A DNA stretch of 64,000 nucleotides from Burkholderia diffusa (GCF_902499115.1 NZ_CABVPN010000011.1:1-64000); one strand, 5' to 3'. Shown: positions 51,620-60,930, counted from the first letter of the stretch. Numbers and translations: made by a program. The notes: generated from the sequence alone by a model not told the origin.

Positions 51620-52251
51620 TGGCCGATATGGGGTTCGGGCGCGCTGCCGCCAGCCATGCCGCGCTCGGCGGCTTCAATTTGCTGCCGTACCGTGAGCGGC
51701 TGGCGCAGGCGCTGCGGCGGCGCCGCGCCACGCAATGCGGGGCGGCGATCGTGCTCGGCGCACTCGGGGCCTGTGTCTGGACAGGGGCGGCGACAGCATG
51801 GCGATGGCGCGTGGATGCCGAGCGCACGCGAGTGGAGGCGCGGTTGCGGCAATTGCAGCCGCAGGTCGATGCCGCACGGCGCACCGCCGGCGCGGCAGCC
51901 GATCTCGCGCAACGCGATGCGAGGGCAGTCGTCCTGGCCGGGCCTTACCGGCGCGTTGCCGGACTGCTCGCGACGCTGGCGCTGGTGCGCGACGACACCG
52001 TTCGGCTCGACGCATTGCGTACGACATCGTCCGGTGCCGAGCTCGACGCGCGCGCGACGAGTTACCGGACGGCCGCGCGGTGGCTCGCGCGGATCGCGGC
52101 CGAGCAGCGCGACTGGCGATTCGACATCGGTGCGTTGACACCGGCGTCGGCCACGTCGGTCCCGGGTTCGGCCGCGCCGTTCCGTTTTTCCGTGCAGGTG
52201 CGCTGGCACGACGCGCCGCCGCGACAGAAGGCAACGGGAGGCGGCGCATGA
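51616..52251 (+). CDS. pilN: Type IV pilus assembly protein PilN-like
   Basis: PilN is a bitopic inner-membrane protein that inserts its N-terminal motif into PilM and pairs with PilO. The 211-residue product has the conserved FNLLPYRE motif near residue 18, a membrane segment (AAIVLGALGACVWTGAATAW), an arginine-rich coiled-coil-like stretch and a small periplasmic domain. Two adjacent ATGs (51616, 51619) are possible starts. It overlaps pilM and the next gene by ATGA junctions. Confidence 0.8.
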   Translation: MMADMGFGRAAASHAALGGFNLLPYRERLAQALRRRRATQCGAAIVLGALGACVWTGAATAWRWRVDAERTRVEARLRQLQPQVDAARRTAGAAADLAQRDARAVVLAGPYRRVAGLLATLALVRDDTVRLDALRTTSSGAELDARATSYRTAARWLARIAAEQRDWRFDIGALTPASATSVPGSAAPFRFSVQVRWHDAPPRQKATGGGA

Positions 52252-53117
52252 CGGCGATCGTGCATCGGTCCATGCCTGACGGTGTCGAGTGGTTCGGCCG
52301 CGTGACGCGGATGTCGCCTGCCGCAGTGCACGCCGTTGGTTGCGCGCTGGCATTCGCGGTCGTGATGGTGGGTGGCATTCATCTGATGAGTGCCGTCGAT
52401 GGAAGCGGACTCGCACGCAGTCGCGCGTTGCTGGCAACGGCGCAGATACGGGCCGCCGACGCACAACGGCTGCTCGCGGCCGCCGCGCCGCGGCGCGATA
52501 TGGGCACGCCTGCCGGGCGCGCCGCCAACTCGCCGCCTGCGCCAGGGTGGCCCGCGCTGATGCTGGAGCTGGCTGACCTGGTCCGAGGAAGCGGACTGCG
52601 GGTTGTGTCGATCGAACCGCGGCGCACTGACGATGCAGCGCCGGATGGCCGGCGCACGGTACGGATCGTCGCGGACGGCGGTTTTCCGGCACTGCTGCGC
52701 CTGATGGGCGCGTTGGCGAGTTTCCCCGCGCTGGTGGTGCCGTCGGGGCTGCATATCGAGAGGAAACCGCCCGGGTCGCGGGTGGACATGACGATCGACG
52801 TGTTTCCGGCGCTGTCGGGGGCCCGCGTTCCGGACGGCGCGGAGGCGGTGCTTGCCGGTGCGCCGAGCGACGATCCATTCGGCGACGCCGGTTCGCCGAC
52901 GGTAGCCGACGATACGCCGCCGCGTCTGGCCGGCACCATTCGCGACGGACGCACCGGGCTCGCGCTGTTCGACGCCGGCGATGGCGCATTCGCGACCGTC
53001 GCGCCGGGCGAGGTGTTCGGGGTGTCGCGTGTGGTGAGCGTCGATGCCGGTGCCGTGACGGTCGCGACGGCCGATGGCGCACGCCGGTTCGTCGTGGACG
53101 ACGGAGACCACTCATGA
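52248..53117 (+). CDS. PilO-PilP fusion-like pilus assembly protein
   Basis: The 289-residue product begins like PilO: a short cytoplasmic part, one membrane segment (about residues 27-47) and a helical region, then a ferredoxin-like domain (LRVVSIEPRR, GGFPALLRLMGALASFPALV). Its last 80 or so residues (LAGTIRDGRTGLALFDAG to the end) look like the beta-rich PilP domain that contacts the secretin. No separate pilP lies between it and pilQ, and no PilP lipobox is present. The PilP part is an inference from pattern and gene order. Confidence 0.7.
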   Translation: MTAIVHRSMPDGVEWFGRVTRMSPAAVHAVGCALAFAVVMVGGIHLMSAVDGSGLARSRALLATAQIRAADAQRLLAAAAPRRDMGTPAGRAANSPPAPGWPALMLELADLVRGSGLRVVSIEPRRTDDAAPDGRRTVRIVADGGFPALLRLMGALASFPALVVPSGLHIERKPPGSRVDMTIDVFPALSGARVPDGAEAVLAGAPSDDPFGDAGSPTVADDTPPRLAGTIRDGRTGLALFDAGDGAFATVAPGEVFGVSRVVSVDAGAVTVATADGARRFVVDDGDHS

Positions 53118-54757
53118 CGAAGTACGGATGGTGGGTGATCGCATTCTGGGCTGGATCGAGCGTGGCCACCGTGGATGCGGCGCTACCGCCTTTGCCGCCG
53201 GCCGGCTGGCCGATCGGATCGATACGGGCGTACGCCGAGGAGACGCCGCTGCCGCAGGGCGCGCCTGATGGCGCGGACGGCGTGGGCGGTGACGCGCCCG
53301 CGCACGATGGTCCGCAGCCGTTCGACCAAGCGGCGCACGCGGTACTTCGGGCGGACACTGCGGCACCGGTGCCCCAGCTGGAAGGGCCGCCGATTCCATT
53401 GCCTCCGCCGGTGCGCATGAGCGACGCCGCGGCGCGGCACCCCGGCGATGCGGACGACGCGCGTCGAATCTCGCTGAATCTGCAGGGCGCCGGGCTCGCG
53501 GCCGCATTCGACGCGCTCGCGCGATTCACCGGGCTGAACATCATCGTCGGCGAGCAGGTGCGCGGTACCGTGACATTACGTCTGAACAATGTCCGCTGGC
53601 GCGATGCGTTCGATACGTTGCTCGACACGCACGGGCTGGCGATGTCCCGGCGCGGCAACGTGATCTGGGTCACTCCGGCGGCCGAACTTGCCGCGCGGGA
53701 GCGCGAGCGCTTCGAAACGCACGCACGTGCGGCCGAGCTGGAGCCGCTCGCGAGCCGAACCTTCGCGCTGCATTACCCACGTGCGCAGGACGTGCAGCGG
53801 TTGCTGGCGGGGGCGACCGGCCAGCGCCTGCTGTCGAAACGCGGCGCCGCGGCGGCCGATCCGCGCATGAACTTGTTGTTCGTCACCGACCTGGCGCCGC
53901 GCATCGAGCAGATCGCGGGCCTGATCGACGCGATCGACCGGCCGTCGCGGCAGGTCCGGATCGAGGCGCGCATCGTCGAGGGCGAACAGGGGTTCTCGCG
54001 CAACCTCGGGGCTCGCGTCGCGCTGCGCGCCCAAGGGCGGGCCCCCGCAGCCGAGGGGGCGGCGCCCGCGACGGACACGCGCAACGCGCTCGACCTGGCC
54101 GCGCGACCGCTCGGCGGCTTCGAGGCGGCGACGGCCGGCTTCACGTTGTTCGCAGCGCCGCTCAGCCGCGTGCTCGACGTCGAATTGAGCGCGCTCGAGG
54201 CGCAGGGCCGGGGCCAGATCGTTTCCAGCCCGCGCGTGGTGACGGCCGATCGCGTGAAGGCGATCGTCGAACAGGGCTCGGAGCTGCCGTACCAGGCGAA
54301 AGTCGGCAACGGCGTGAGCGGCGTGCAGTTCCGCCGAGCGACGCTGAAGCTCGAGGTCGAGCCGCAGATCACGCCCGACGGGCGCGTGGTGCTCGACCTG
54401 GACGTGACGAAGGACAGCATCGGCGAGCCGACGGCCGCCGGCCCGGCGATTCATACGAAGCACGTCCAGACGCGTGTCGAGGTCGAGGACGGCGGAACGG
54501 TCGCCATCGGCGGGATTTACGAGCAGTTGAACCGGGACGATGTGACGCGGGTGCCGCTCTTGGGCAAAATACCGGTTCTGGGCGCGCTTTTCCGGCACCG
54601 TGCGCGGCGCGACCAGCGTAACGAATTGGTCGTCTTCATCACGCCGACGGTCGTCGGCGCGCGTTGCGAAACGGCCGGCGCGGGCGACGCGGATGCGGGA
54701 AAAGCGGGGCCGGAAGCCGGTGGTGCAGGCTCGACAAGGCAGCCGCTTTGCCAGTAA
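53114..54757 (+). CDS. pilQ: Type IV pilus secretin PilQ
   Basis: PilQ forms the outer-membrane channel of the pilus. The 547-residue precursor has a signal peptide ending near VDAA. After a Pro/Asp-rich linker comes an STN/N0-type region (ISLNLQGAGLAAAFDALARF, about 116-135), an N1 domain, and the secretin core with QIVSSPRVVTADRVKAIVEQG and VPLLGKIPVLGALFR. The AMIN domains found in longer PilQ proteins are missing, so it is a short form. It overlaps the preceding gene by ATGA. Confidence 0.92.
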   Translation: MTKYGWWVIAFWAGSSVATVDAALPPLPPAGWPIGSIRAYAEETPLPQGAPDGADGVGGDAPAHDGPQPFDQAAHAVLRADTAAPVPQLEGPPIPLPPPVRMSDAAARHPGDADDARRISLNLQGAGLAAAFDALARFTGLNIIVGEQVRGTVTLRLNNVRWRDAFDTLLDTHGLAMSRRGNVIWVTPAAELAARERERFETHARAAELEPLASRTFALHYPRAQDVQRLLAGATGQRLLSKRGAAAADPRMNLLFVTDLAPRIEQIAGLIDAIDRPSRQVRIEARIVEGEQGFSRNLGARVALRAQGRAPAAEGAAPATDTRNALDLAARPLGGFEAATAGFTLFAAPLSRVLDVELSALEAQGRGQIVSSPRVVTADRVKAIVEQGSELPYQAKVGNGVSGVQFRRATLKLEVEPQITPDGRVVLDLDVTKDSIGEPTAAGPAIHTKHVQTRVEVEDGGTVAIGGIYEQLNRDDVTRVPLLGKIPVLGALFRHRARRDQRNELVVFITPTVVGARCETAGAGDADAGKAGPEAGGAGSTRQPLCQ

Positions 54758-54797
54758 GCTGCGCCACACACCAGCAAGATTCAAGCAGAGGAAGCCG

Positions 54798-55352
54798 TTG
54801 CAAGCGCGGGACCCACACGCAAACGTATTTTTCGTCGGCCTTATGGGAGCGGGTAAGACCACCGTGGGCCGTGCGGTCGCGCGCCGGCTCGACAGGACGT
54901 TCTTCGACTCCGACCACGAAATCGAGGCCCGCACGGGTGCGCGCATTCCGGTGATCTTCGAGATGGAGGGCGAGGCCGGGTTTCGCGACCGCGAATCGCA
55001 GGTGATCGCCGATCTGACGCAGCGCGAGAACATCGTGCTCGCGACGGGCGGCGGCGCGGTGCTGCGCCCTGAAAATCGCGATTGCCTGAAAGGCAGCGGC
55101 ATCGTCATCTATCTGCGCGCCAATCCGCACGATCTGTGGCTGCGCACGCGCAAGGACAAGAACCGCCCGCTGTTGCAGACCGACGATCCGAAGGCGCGTC
55201 TCGAAGCGCTCTACGAAGTACGCGATCCGCTTTACCGCGAATGCGCGGACTTCATCATCGAGACCGGCCGTCCGTCGGTCAACGGCCTCGTCAACATGGT
55301 GCTGATGCAACTCGAACTGGCAGGCGTCGTCGCCAAGCCGCTACAAGCATGA
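54798..55352 (+). CDS. aroK: Shikimate kinase
   Basis: AroK phosphorylates shikimate in the aromatic amino-acid pathway. The 184-residue protein has Walker A GLMGAGKTT (14-22), the DSDHEIE substrate region and ATGGGAV. The start is a TTG at 54798 behind GAGG at the right distance. The longer frame upstream overlaps pilQ and is not AroK-like. The stop overlaps the aroB start, so the two enzymes are coupled. Confidence 0.96.
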   Translation: MQARDPHANVFFVGLMGAGKTTVGRAVARRLDRTFFDSDHEIEARTGARIPVIFEMEGEAGFRDRESQVIADLTQRENIVLATGGGAVLRPENRDCLKGSGIVIYLRANPHDLWLRTRKDKNRPLLQTDDPKARLEALYEVRDPLYRECADFIIETGRPSVNGLVNMVLMQLELAGVVAKPLQA

Positions 55353-56428
55353 TTACCGTCAACGTCGATCTGGGCGACCGCGCCTACCCGATTCACATTG
55401 GTGCCGGCCTGATCGGCCGCACCGAGCTGTTCGCTCCTCACATCACCGGTTCGTCGATCACGATCGTCACGAACACGACGGTCGATCCGCTCTACGGCGA
55501 TGCGCTGCGCGCGGCGCTCGCGCCGCTCGGCAAGCGCGTCTCGACGGTCGTGCTGCCGGACGGCGAGGCCTACAAGAACTGGGAAACGCTGAACCTGATC
55601 TTCGACGGCCTGCTGACCGAGCGCGCCGATCGCAAGACGACACTCGTCGCACTCGGCGGCGGCGTGATCGGCGACATGACCGGTTTCGCCGCCGCGTGCT
55701 ACATGCGCGGCGTGCCGTTCATCCAGGTGCCGACGACGCTGCTGTCGCAGGTCGATTCGTCGGTCGGCGGCAAGACGGGCATCAACCACCCGCTCGGCAA
55801 GAACATGATCGGCGCGTTCTACCAGCCGCAGGCCGTGATCGCCGATATCGGCGCGCTGACCACGCTGCCCGATCGCGAGCTGGCGGCCGGCGTGGCCGAG
55901 GTCATCAAGACGGGCGCGATCGCCGATGCGGCATTCTTCGACTGGATCGAGGCGAACGTCGATGCGCTTAACCGCCGCGAGCCGGCCGCCCTCGCGCATG
56001 CGGTGAAGCGCTCGTGCGAGATCAAGGCGAGCGTGGTCGCGGCCGATGAACGCGAAGGCGGGCTGCGCGCGATCCTGAATTTCGGCCATACGTTCGGCCA
56101 TGCGATCGAGGCCGGGCTCGGCTACGGCGAGTGGCTGCACGGCGAAGCGGTCGGCTGCGGGATGGTGATGGCGGGCGACCTGTCGGTGCGGCTCGGCCTC
56201 CTCGACGAAGCGTCGCGGCAGCGGCTCGATGCGGTGATCGCCGCCGCGCACCTGCCGGTCCGCGGGCCGGCACTCGGCGATGCGCGCTACATGGAGCTGA
56301 TGCGCGTCGACAAAAAAGCCGAAGCCGGCGCGATCAAGTTCATCCTGCTGAAGCGATTCGGCGATACGCTGATCACCCAGGCGCCCGACGAAGCCGTGTT
56401 CGCCACCCTGGCGCAGACGACCCGGTAA
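55349..56428 (+). CDS. aroB: 3-dehydroquinate synthase
   Basis: AroB converts DAHP to 3-dehydroquinate using NAD and zinc. The 359-residue product has PDGEAYKNWE, GGGVIGDMTGFAA, the substrate and metal region QVDSSVGGKTGINHPLGKN, and the NFGHTFGHAIE zinc-ligand motif. The ATG at 55349 overlaps the aroK stop by four bases. The order aroK-aroB-dgt next to pilQ is conserved in proteobacteria. Confidence 0.97.
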   Translation: MITVNVDLGDRAYPIHIGAGLIGRTELFAPHITGSSITIVTNTTVDPLYGDALRAALAPLGKRVSTVVLPDGEAYKNWETLNLIFDGLLTERADRKTTLVALGGGVIGDMTGFAAACYMRGVPFIQVPTTLLSQVDSSVGGKTGINHPLGKNMIGAFYQPQAVIADIGALTTLPDRELAAGVAEVIKTGAIADAAFFDWIEANVDALNRREPAALAHAVKRSCEIKASVVAADEREGGLRAILNFGHTFGHAIEAGLGYGEWLHGEAVGCGMVMAGDLSVRLGLLDEASRQRLDAVIAAAHLPVRGPALGDARYMELMRVDKKAEAGAIKFILLKRFGDTLITQAPDEAVFATLAQTTR

Positions 56429-56469
56429 CGGCGCCCCGGATGCCCCGGCGCCCCTGACATGGAGGAGAC

Positions 56470-57678
56470 GTGAGCGAGACATCCAGCAGCAAACCGTCCA
56501 AAGCCGGCAGCGCATCCGTCGCGGCGCCGGCCGAGCCGCCGACGCTGGCGGCGCTGGAAGCCCATCTCGCTCCGTATGCCGCCCACGCGTCGCAGTCGCG
56601 CGGCCGCCGCCATCAGGAAACACCGCCGGCGGCGCGCACCGAATTCCAGCGCGACCGCGACCGTATCGTTCATTCGACCGCGTTCCGCCGGCTCGAATAC
56701 AAGACGCAGGTCTTCGTCAACCACGAAGGCGACCTCTTCCGCACCCGTCTCACGCACAGCCTCGAAGTCGCGCAGATCGCGCGTTCGGTCGCGCGCAACC
56801 TGCGGCTCAACGAGGATCTCGTCGAAGCGATCTCGCTCGCGCACGATCTCGGTCACACGCCGTTCGGCCATGCCGGGCAGGACGCGCTGAACGCGTGCAT
56901 GCGCGAGCACGGCGGCTTCGAGCACAACCTGCAGAGCCTGGCCGTGGTCGATGAACTCGAGGAGCATTACGGCGCGTTCAACGGCCTGAATCTGTGCTTC
57001 GAGACGCGCGAAGGCATCCTCAAGCACTGCTCGCGCGAGAACGCGCGCAAGCTCGGCGCGCTCGGCGAGCGCTTCCTGCAAGGGCGCCAGCCGTCGCTGG
57101 AAGCGCAGCTCGCGAACATCGCGGACGAAATCGCGTACAACAACCACGACGTCGACGACGGCCTGCGCTCCGGCCTGATCACGATCGAGCAGCTCGCCGA
57201 AGTCGAGCTGTGGCAGCGCCACTACGACGCCGCGCTCACCGAATTCCCGCATCTGGAAGGTCGCCGCCTCGTCCACGAGACGGTGCGCCGCATCATCAAC
57301 ACGCTGATCGTCGACCTCATCGACGAGACCACGCGCAATCTCGCGCGTGTCGCGCCCGCGTCGCTCGACGACGTGCGCGCCGCGCCGCAGCTCGTCGCGC
57401 ACAGCGAGGCGATCGCCGCGCAGGCGGCGGCCCTCAAGCGCTTCCTGTTCAAGAACCTGTATCGCCACTACAAGGTGATGCGCATGGCGAACAAGGCGCA
57501 GCGCGTCGTCACGGGGCTGTTCGACGCGTTCATCGACGATCCGCGCCTGCTGCCGCCGCCATACCAGTCGGACGACGAAGCGCAGCAGCCGCGCCTCGTC
57601 GCGCACTACATCGCCGGCATGACCGACCGCTTCGCGCTGAAGGAATATCAGCGCCTGTTCGTCATCAACGACAACTGA
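56470..57678 (+). CDS. dgt: Deoxyguanosinetriphosphate triphosphohydrolase-like protein
   Basis: HD-domain dNTPase of the Dgt family, which hydrolyses dGTP or other dNTPs to nucleoside and triphosphate; substrate range varies among members. The 402-residue protein starts at GTG behind GGAG and contains TRLTHSLEVAQIARS, the HDLGHTPFGHAG metal motif and the ANIADEIAYNNHDVDDG block. It lies 41 bases after aroB and likely shares its transcript. Confidence 0.93.
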   Translation: MSETSSSKPSKAGSASVAAPAEPPTLAALEAHLAPYAAHASQSRGRRHQETPPAARTEFQRDRDRIVHSTAFRRLEYKTQVFVNHEGDLFRTRLTHSLEVAQIARSVARNLRLNEDLVEAISLAHDLGHTPFGHAGQDALNACMREHGGFEHNLQSLAVVDELEEHYGAFNGLNLCFETREGILKHCSRENARKLGALGERFLQGRQPSLEAQLANIADEIAYNNHDVDDGLRSGLITIEQLAEVELWQRHYDAALTEFPHLEGRRLVHETVRRIINTLIVDLIDETTRNLARVAPASLDDVRAAPQLVAHSEAIAAQAAALKRFLFKNLYRHYKVMRMANKAQRVVTGLFDAFIDDPRLLPPPYQSDDEAQQPRLVAHYIAGMTDRFALKEYQRLFVINDN

Positions 57679-57714
57679 CTGTCACAAACGATCACTAGAC
57701 TTCGCCGGTTCAAT
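57679..57714 (+). promoter_or_regulatory. Possible Pho box and promoter ahead of ugpB
   Basis: CTGTCAC at 57679-57685 and CGATCAC at 57689-57695 resemble the two half-sites bound by PhoB, although they are separated by three bases where the consensus has four. TTCAAT at 57709-57714 could be the -10. In E. coli the ugp operon is a PhoB target, so regulation by phosphate is plausible. The match is imperfect. Confidence 0.4.
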
Positions 57715-57768
57715 GGCGACGGGAATGTTGCACACGCTGTTGGTAACGTTTTCATAGGAGAGAGGTCG

Positions 57769-59103
57769 ATGAAGAAGAAGCCTGCGGGGACCGTGGTTCG
57801 CTCGATCGCGCTGGGCGGCGCGCTCATGTTCGGTATGCAGCATGCGGCGTTCGCCGTGACGGAGATCCAGTTCTGGCATGCGATGGAGTCGGCGCTCGGC
57901 GAGCGCGTGAACGAGCTCGCCGCGCAGTTCAATGCATCGCAGGGCGACTACAAGATCGTGCCGGTCTTCAAGGGCACCTACGATCAGGCGCTCGCGGCGG
58001 GCATCGCCGCCTATCGCAGCGGCAACGCGCCGGCGATCCTCCAGGTCTATGAAGTCGGCACCGCGACGATGATGCAGGCGAAGAAGGCCGTCGTGCCCGT
58101 CTACGACGTGTTCAAGCAGGCCGGCGTGCCGCTCGACGAAAAGGCGTTCGTGCCGACCATCGCGAGCTACTACAGCGACGCGAAGACGGGCCATCTCGTG
58201 TCGATGCCGTTCAACAGCTCGACGCCGGTGCTGTACTACAACAAGGATGCGTTCAAGAAGGCCGGGCTCGATCCGAACCAGCCGCCGAAGACGTGGGCCG
58301 ACGTGCAGGCCGACGCGGAGAAGCTGCGCAAGTCCGGGATGGCGTGCGGCTTCACGACCGGCTGGCAAGGCTGGATCCAGCTCGAAAACTACAGCGCGTG
58401 GCATGCGCTGCCGTTCGCGAGCCGCAACAACGGCTTCGACGGCACCGACGCGGCGCTCGAATTCAACAAGCCGCAGCAGATCGCGCACATCGCGTTCCTG
58501 CAGCAGATGCAGAAGGACGGCACGTTCACGTATGCGGGCCGCAAGGACGAAGCGTCCGCGAAGTTCTACAGCGGCGACTGCGGGATCCTGACGACGTCGT
58601 CGGGCGCGCTCGCGAACGTGCAGAAGTTCGCGAAGTTCAGCTACGGCACCGGCATGATGCCGTACGACGCGAACGTGAAGGGTGCGCCGCAGAACGCGAT
58701 CATCGGCGGCGCGAGCCTGTGGGTGCTGGCCGGCAAGGATCCGGCGACCTACAAGGGCGTCGCGAAATTCCTCGCGTTCCTGGCCTCGCCGCCGATCGCC
58801 GCCAAGTGGCACCAGGAAACGGGCTACCTGCCGGTCACGACGGCCGCGTACGACCTCACGCGCCAGCAGGGCTTCTATGCGAAGAACCCGAGCGCGGAAA
58901 CCGCGATCAAGCAGATGATGAACAAGCCGCCGCTGCCTTACACGAAGGGGCTGCGCCTCGGCAACATGCCGCAGATCCGCACGGTCGTCGACGAGGAACT
59001 GGAGCAGGTCTGGGCACAGAAGAAGTCGCCGAAGGACGCGCTCGACTCGGCGGCCTCGCGCGGCGACGAACTGCTGCGCCGCTTCGAGAAGTCGGGCGGC
59101 TGA
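57769..59103 (+). CDS. ugpB: sn-glycerol-3-phosphate ABC transporter, substrate-binding protein
   Basis: UgpB captures glycerol-3-phosphate and glycerophosphodiesters in the periplasm. The 444-residue precursor has a signal peptide ending at about HAAFA (residue 29), then the mature start VTEIQFWHAMESALGERV typical of UgpB. The C-terminal region SPKDALDSAASRGDELL is also typical. AGGAGAGAGG precedes the ATG. It leads the ugpBAECQ operon; a palindrome separates it from ugpA. Confidence 0.95.
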   Translation: MKKKPAGTVVRSIALGGALMFGMQHAAFAVTEIQFWHAMESALGERVNELAAQFNASQGDYKIVPVFKGTYDQALAAGIAAYRSGNAPAILQVYEVGTATMMQAKKAVVPVYDVFKQAGVPLDEKAFVPTIASYYSDAKTGHLVSMPFNSSTPVLYYNKDAFKKAGLDPNQPPKTWADVQADAEKLRKSGMACGFTTGWQGWIQLENYSAWHALPFASRNNGFDGTDAALEFNKPQQIAHIAFLQQMQKDGTFTYAGRKDEASAKFYSGDCGILTTSSGALANVQKFAKFSYGTGMMPYDANVKGAPQNAIIGGASLWVLAGKDPATYKGVAKFLAFLASPPIAAKWHQETGYLPVTTAAYDLTRQQGFYAKNPSAETAIKQMMNKPPLPYTKGLRLGNMPQIRTVVDEELEQVWAQKKSPKDALDSAASRGDELLRRFEKSGG

Positions 59104-59132
59104 TCCCGCATCGCGTGCGTGTCGCCGGTCGC

Positions 59133-59152
59133 CGCGTCGCATATGCGACGCG
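59133..59152. repeat. Perfect 20-base palindrome between ugpB and ugpA
   Basis: CGCGTCGCAT is followed directly by its exact complement ATGCGACGCG, with further partial pairing of CCGGTCGC and GCGGCCGG outside. A strong hairpin just after the binding-protein gene of an ABC operon usually stabilises that part of the mRNA and lowers expression of the permease genes. That function is inferred. Confidence 0.8.
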
Positions 59153-59194
59153 CGCGGCCGGCGGCGCGGTTCCTTTCCCGTTTCGCCTGACCGG

Positions 59195-60088
59195 ATGCCC
59201 GCGATGCAATCCCGTTCCCGTTTCGGCGCGAGCCTGCTGCCGTACCTGCTGATCGCGCCGCAACTCGCGATCACCGCCGTATTCTTTCTGTGGCCGGCCG
59301 GCGTCGCGCTGTGGCAGTCCACGCAGATGCAGGACGCGTTCGGCACGTCGAGCGAATTCGTCGGCTTCGCGAATTTCGCGCGCCTGTTCGCCGATCCGCT
59401 GTACCTCGACTCGTTCCGCACGACGCTGGTGTTCAGCTCGCTCGTCACGGTCAGCGGGCTCGTCGTGTCGCTGTTGCTCGCCGCCTGCGCCGACCGCGTG
59501 ATCCGCGGCGCGCGCGTGTACCGCACGCTGCTGATCTGGCCGTATGCGGTCGCGCCGACGATCGCGGCCGTGCTGTGGGCGTTCCTGTTCAACCCGAGCA
59601 TCGGGCTCGTCACCTATGCGCTCGCGAAGGGCGGCATCGTGTGGAATCACGCGCTGAACGGCGGCCAGGCGATGTTCCTCGTCGTGCTCGCGTCGGTGTG
59701 GAAGCAGGTGAGCTACAACTTCCTGTTCTTCTACGCGGGGTTGCAGGCGATCCCACGCTCGCTGATCGAGGCGGCGGCGATCGACGGTGCCGGGCCGGTG
59801 CGGCGCTTCTTCCACATCGTGCTGCCGCTGCTGTCGCCCACGAGCTTCTTCCTGCTGGTCGTGAACCTCGTCTATGCGTTCTTCGACACGTTCCCGGTGA
59901 TCGACGCGGCCACCGCGGGCGGCCCCGCGCAAAGCACCAAGACGCTGATCTACAAGATCTTCACGGAGGGCTTCCAGGGCCTCGACATCGGCAGCTCGGG
60001 CGCGCAGTCGGTCGTGCTGATGATCGTCGTCGTCGGCCTGACGGTGATCCAGTTCCGTTTCGTCGAACGCAGGGTGCAATACGCATGA
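59195..60088 (+). CDS. ugpA: sn-glycerol-3-phosphate ABC transporter, permease UgpA
   Basis: UgpA is one of the two inner-membrane permeases. The 297-residue protein has six predicted membrane segments, starting with LPYLLIAPQLAITAVFFLWP, and the EAAxxDGA loop (LIEAAAIDGAGPVRRF) that docks the ATPase. Two starts are possible, 59195 or the ATG at 59204; ribosome-site evidence is weak for both. It overlaps ugpE by four bases. Confidence 0.95.
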   Translation: MPAMQSRSRFGASLLPYLLIAPQLAITAVFFLWPAGVALWQSTQMQDAFGTSSEFVGFANFARLFADPLYLDSFRTTLVFSSLVTVSGLVVSLLLAACADRVIRGARVYRTLLIWPYAVAPTIAAVLWAFLFNPSIGLVTYALAKGGIVWNHALNGGQAMFLVVLASVWKQVSYNFLFFYAGLQAIPRSLIEAAAIDGAGPVRRFFHIVLPLLSPTSFFLLVVNLVYAFFDTFPVIDAATAGGPAQSTKTLIYKIFTEGFQGLDIGSSGAQSVVLMIVVVGLTVIQFRFVERRVQYA

Positions 60089-60930
60089 TCGAAAATCGCA
60101 AGGGCTTCGACCTGTTCTGCCACGCGGTGCTGATCGCGGGCGTCGTGCTGATCGTGTTCCCGGTGTATGTCGCGTTCTGCGCGGCGACCATGAACGCGCA
60201 GGAAGTGTTCACGATCCCGCTGTCGCTGGTGCCGAGCACGCACCTGCTGGAGAACATCGCCTACATCTGGGGGCACGGCAGCGGCGGCACGACGGCGCCG
60301 TTCGGCCGGCTGCTCGTCAACAGCTTCGTGATGGCGCTCGGCATCGCGGTCGGCAAGATCGCGGTGTCGATCCTGTCCGCGTATGCGATCGTCTATTTCC
60401 GCTTCCCCTTCCGCAACACGGCGTTCTGGCTGATCTTCATCACGCTGATGCTGCCGGTCGAGGTGCGAATATTCCCGACCGTGCAGGTCGTGTCGACGCT
60501 GAACCTGACGAACACCTACGCCGGGCTCTCGCTGCCGCTGATCGCATCGGCGACCGCGACGTTCCTGTTCCGCCAGTTTTTCATGACGCTGCCCGACGAA
60601 CTGATGGACGCCGCGCGCATCGACGGTGCGGGGCCGCTGCGCTTTTTCCGGGACGTCGTGCTGCCGCTGTCGAAGACGAGCATCGCGGCGCTGTTCGTGA
60701 TCACGTTCATCTACGGCTGGAACCAGTATCTGTGGCCGATCCTGATCACGACCGAGGCGTCGCTGTCGACGGCGGTGGTGGGCATCAAGACGATGATCGC
60801 GAGCGGTGACGCCGCGACTGAATGGCAATACGTAATGGCGGCGACGCTGCTGGCGATGATTCCGCCGCTCGTCGTCGTGCTGGCGATGCAGCGCTGGTTC
60901 GTGCGCGGCCTCGTCGATTCCGAGAAATGA
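60085..60930 (+). CDS. ugpE: sn-glycerol-3-phosphate ABC transporter, permease UgpE
   Basis: UgpE is the second permease. The 281-residue product has six membrane segments and the coupling loop LMDAARIDGAGPLRFF near residue 173. The start ATG at 60085 overlaps the ugpA stop. ugpC follows after 32 bases. Confidence 0.95.
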   Translation: MIENRKGFDLFCHAVLIAGVVLIVFPVYVAFCAATMNAQEVFTIPLSLVPSTHLLENIAYIWGHGSGGTTAPFGRLLVNSFVMALGIAVGKIAVSILSAYAIVYFRFPFRNTAFWLIFITLMLPVEVRIFPTVQVVSTLNLTNTYAGLSLPLIASATATFLFRQFFMTLPDELMDAARIDGAGPLRFFRDVVLPLSKTSIAALFVITFIYGWNQYLWPILITTEASLSTAVVGIKTMIASGDAATEWQYVMAATLLAMIPPLVVVLAMQRWFVRGLVDSEK

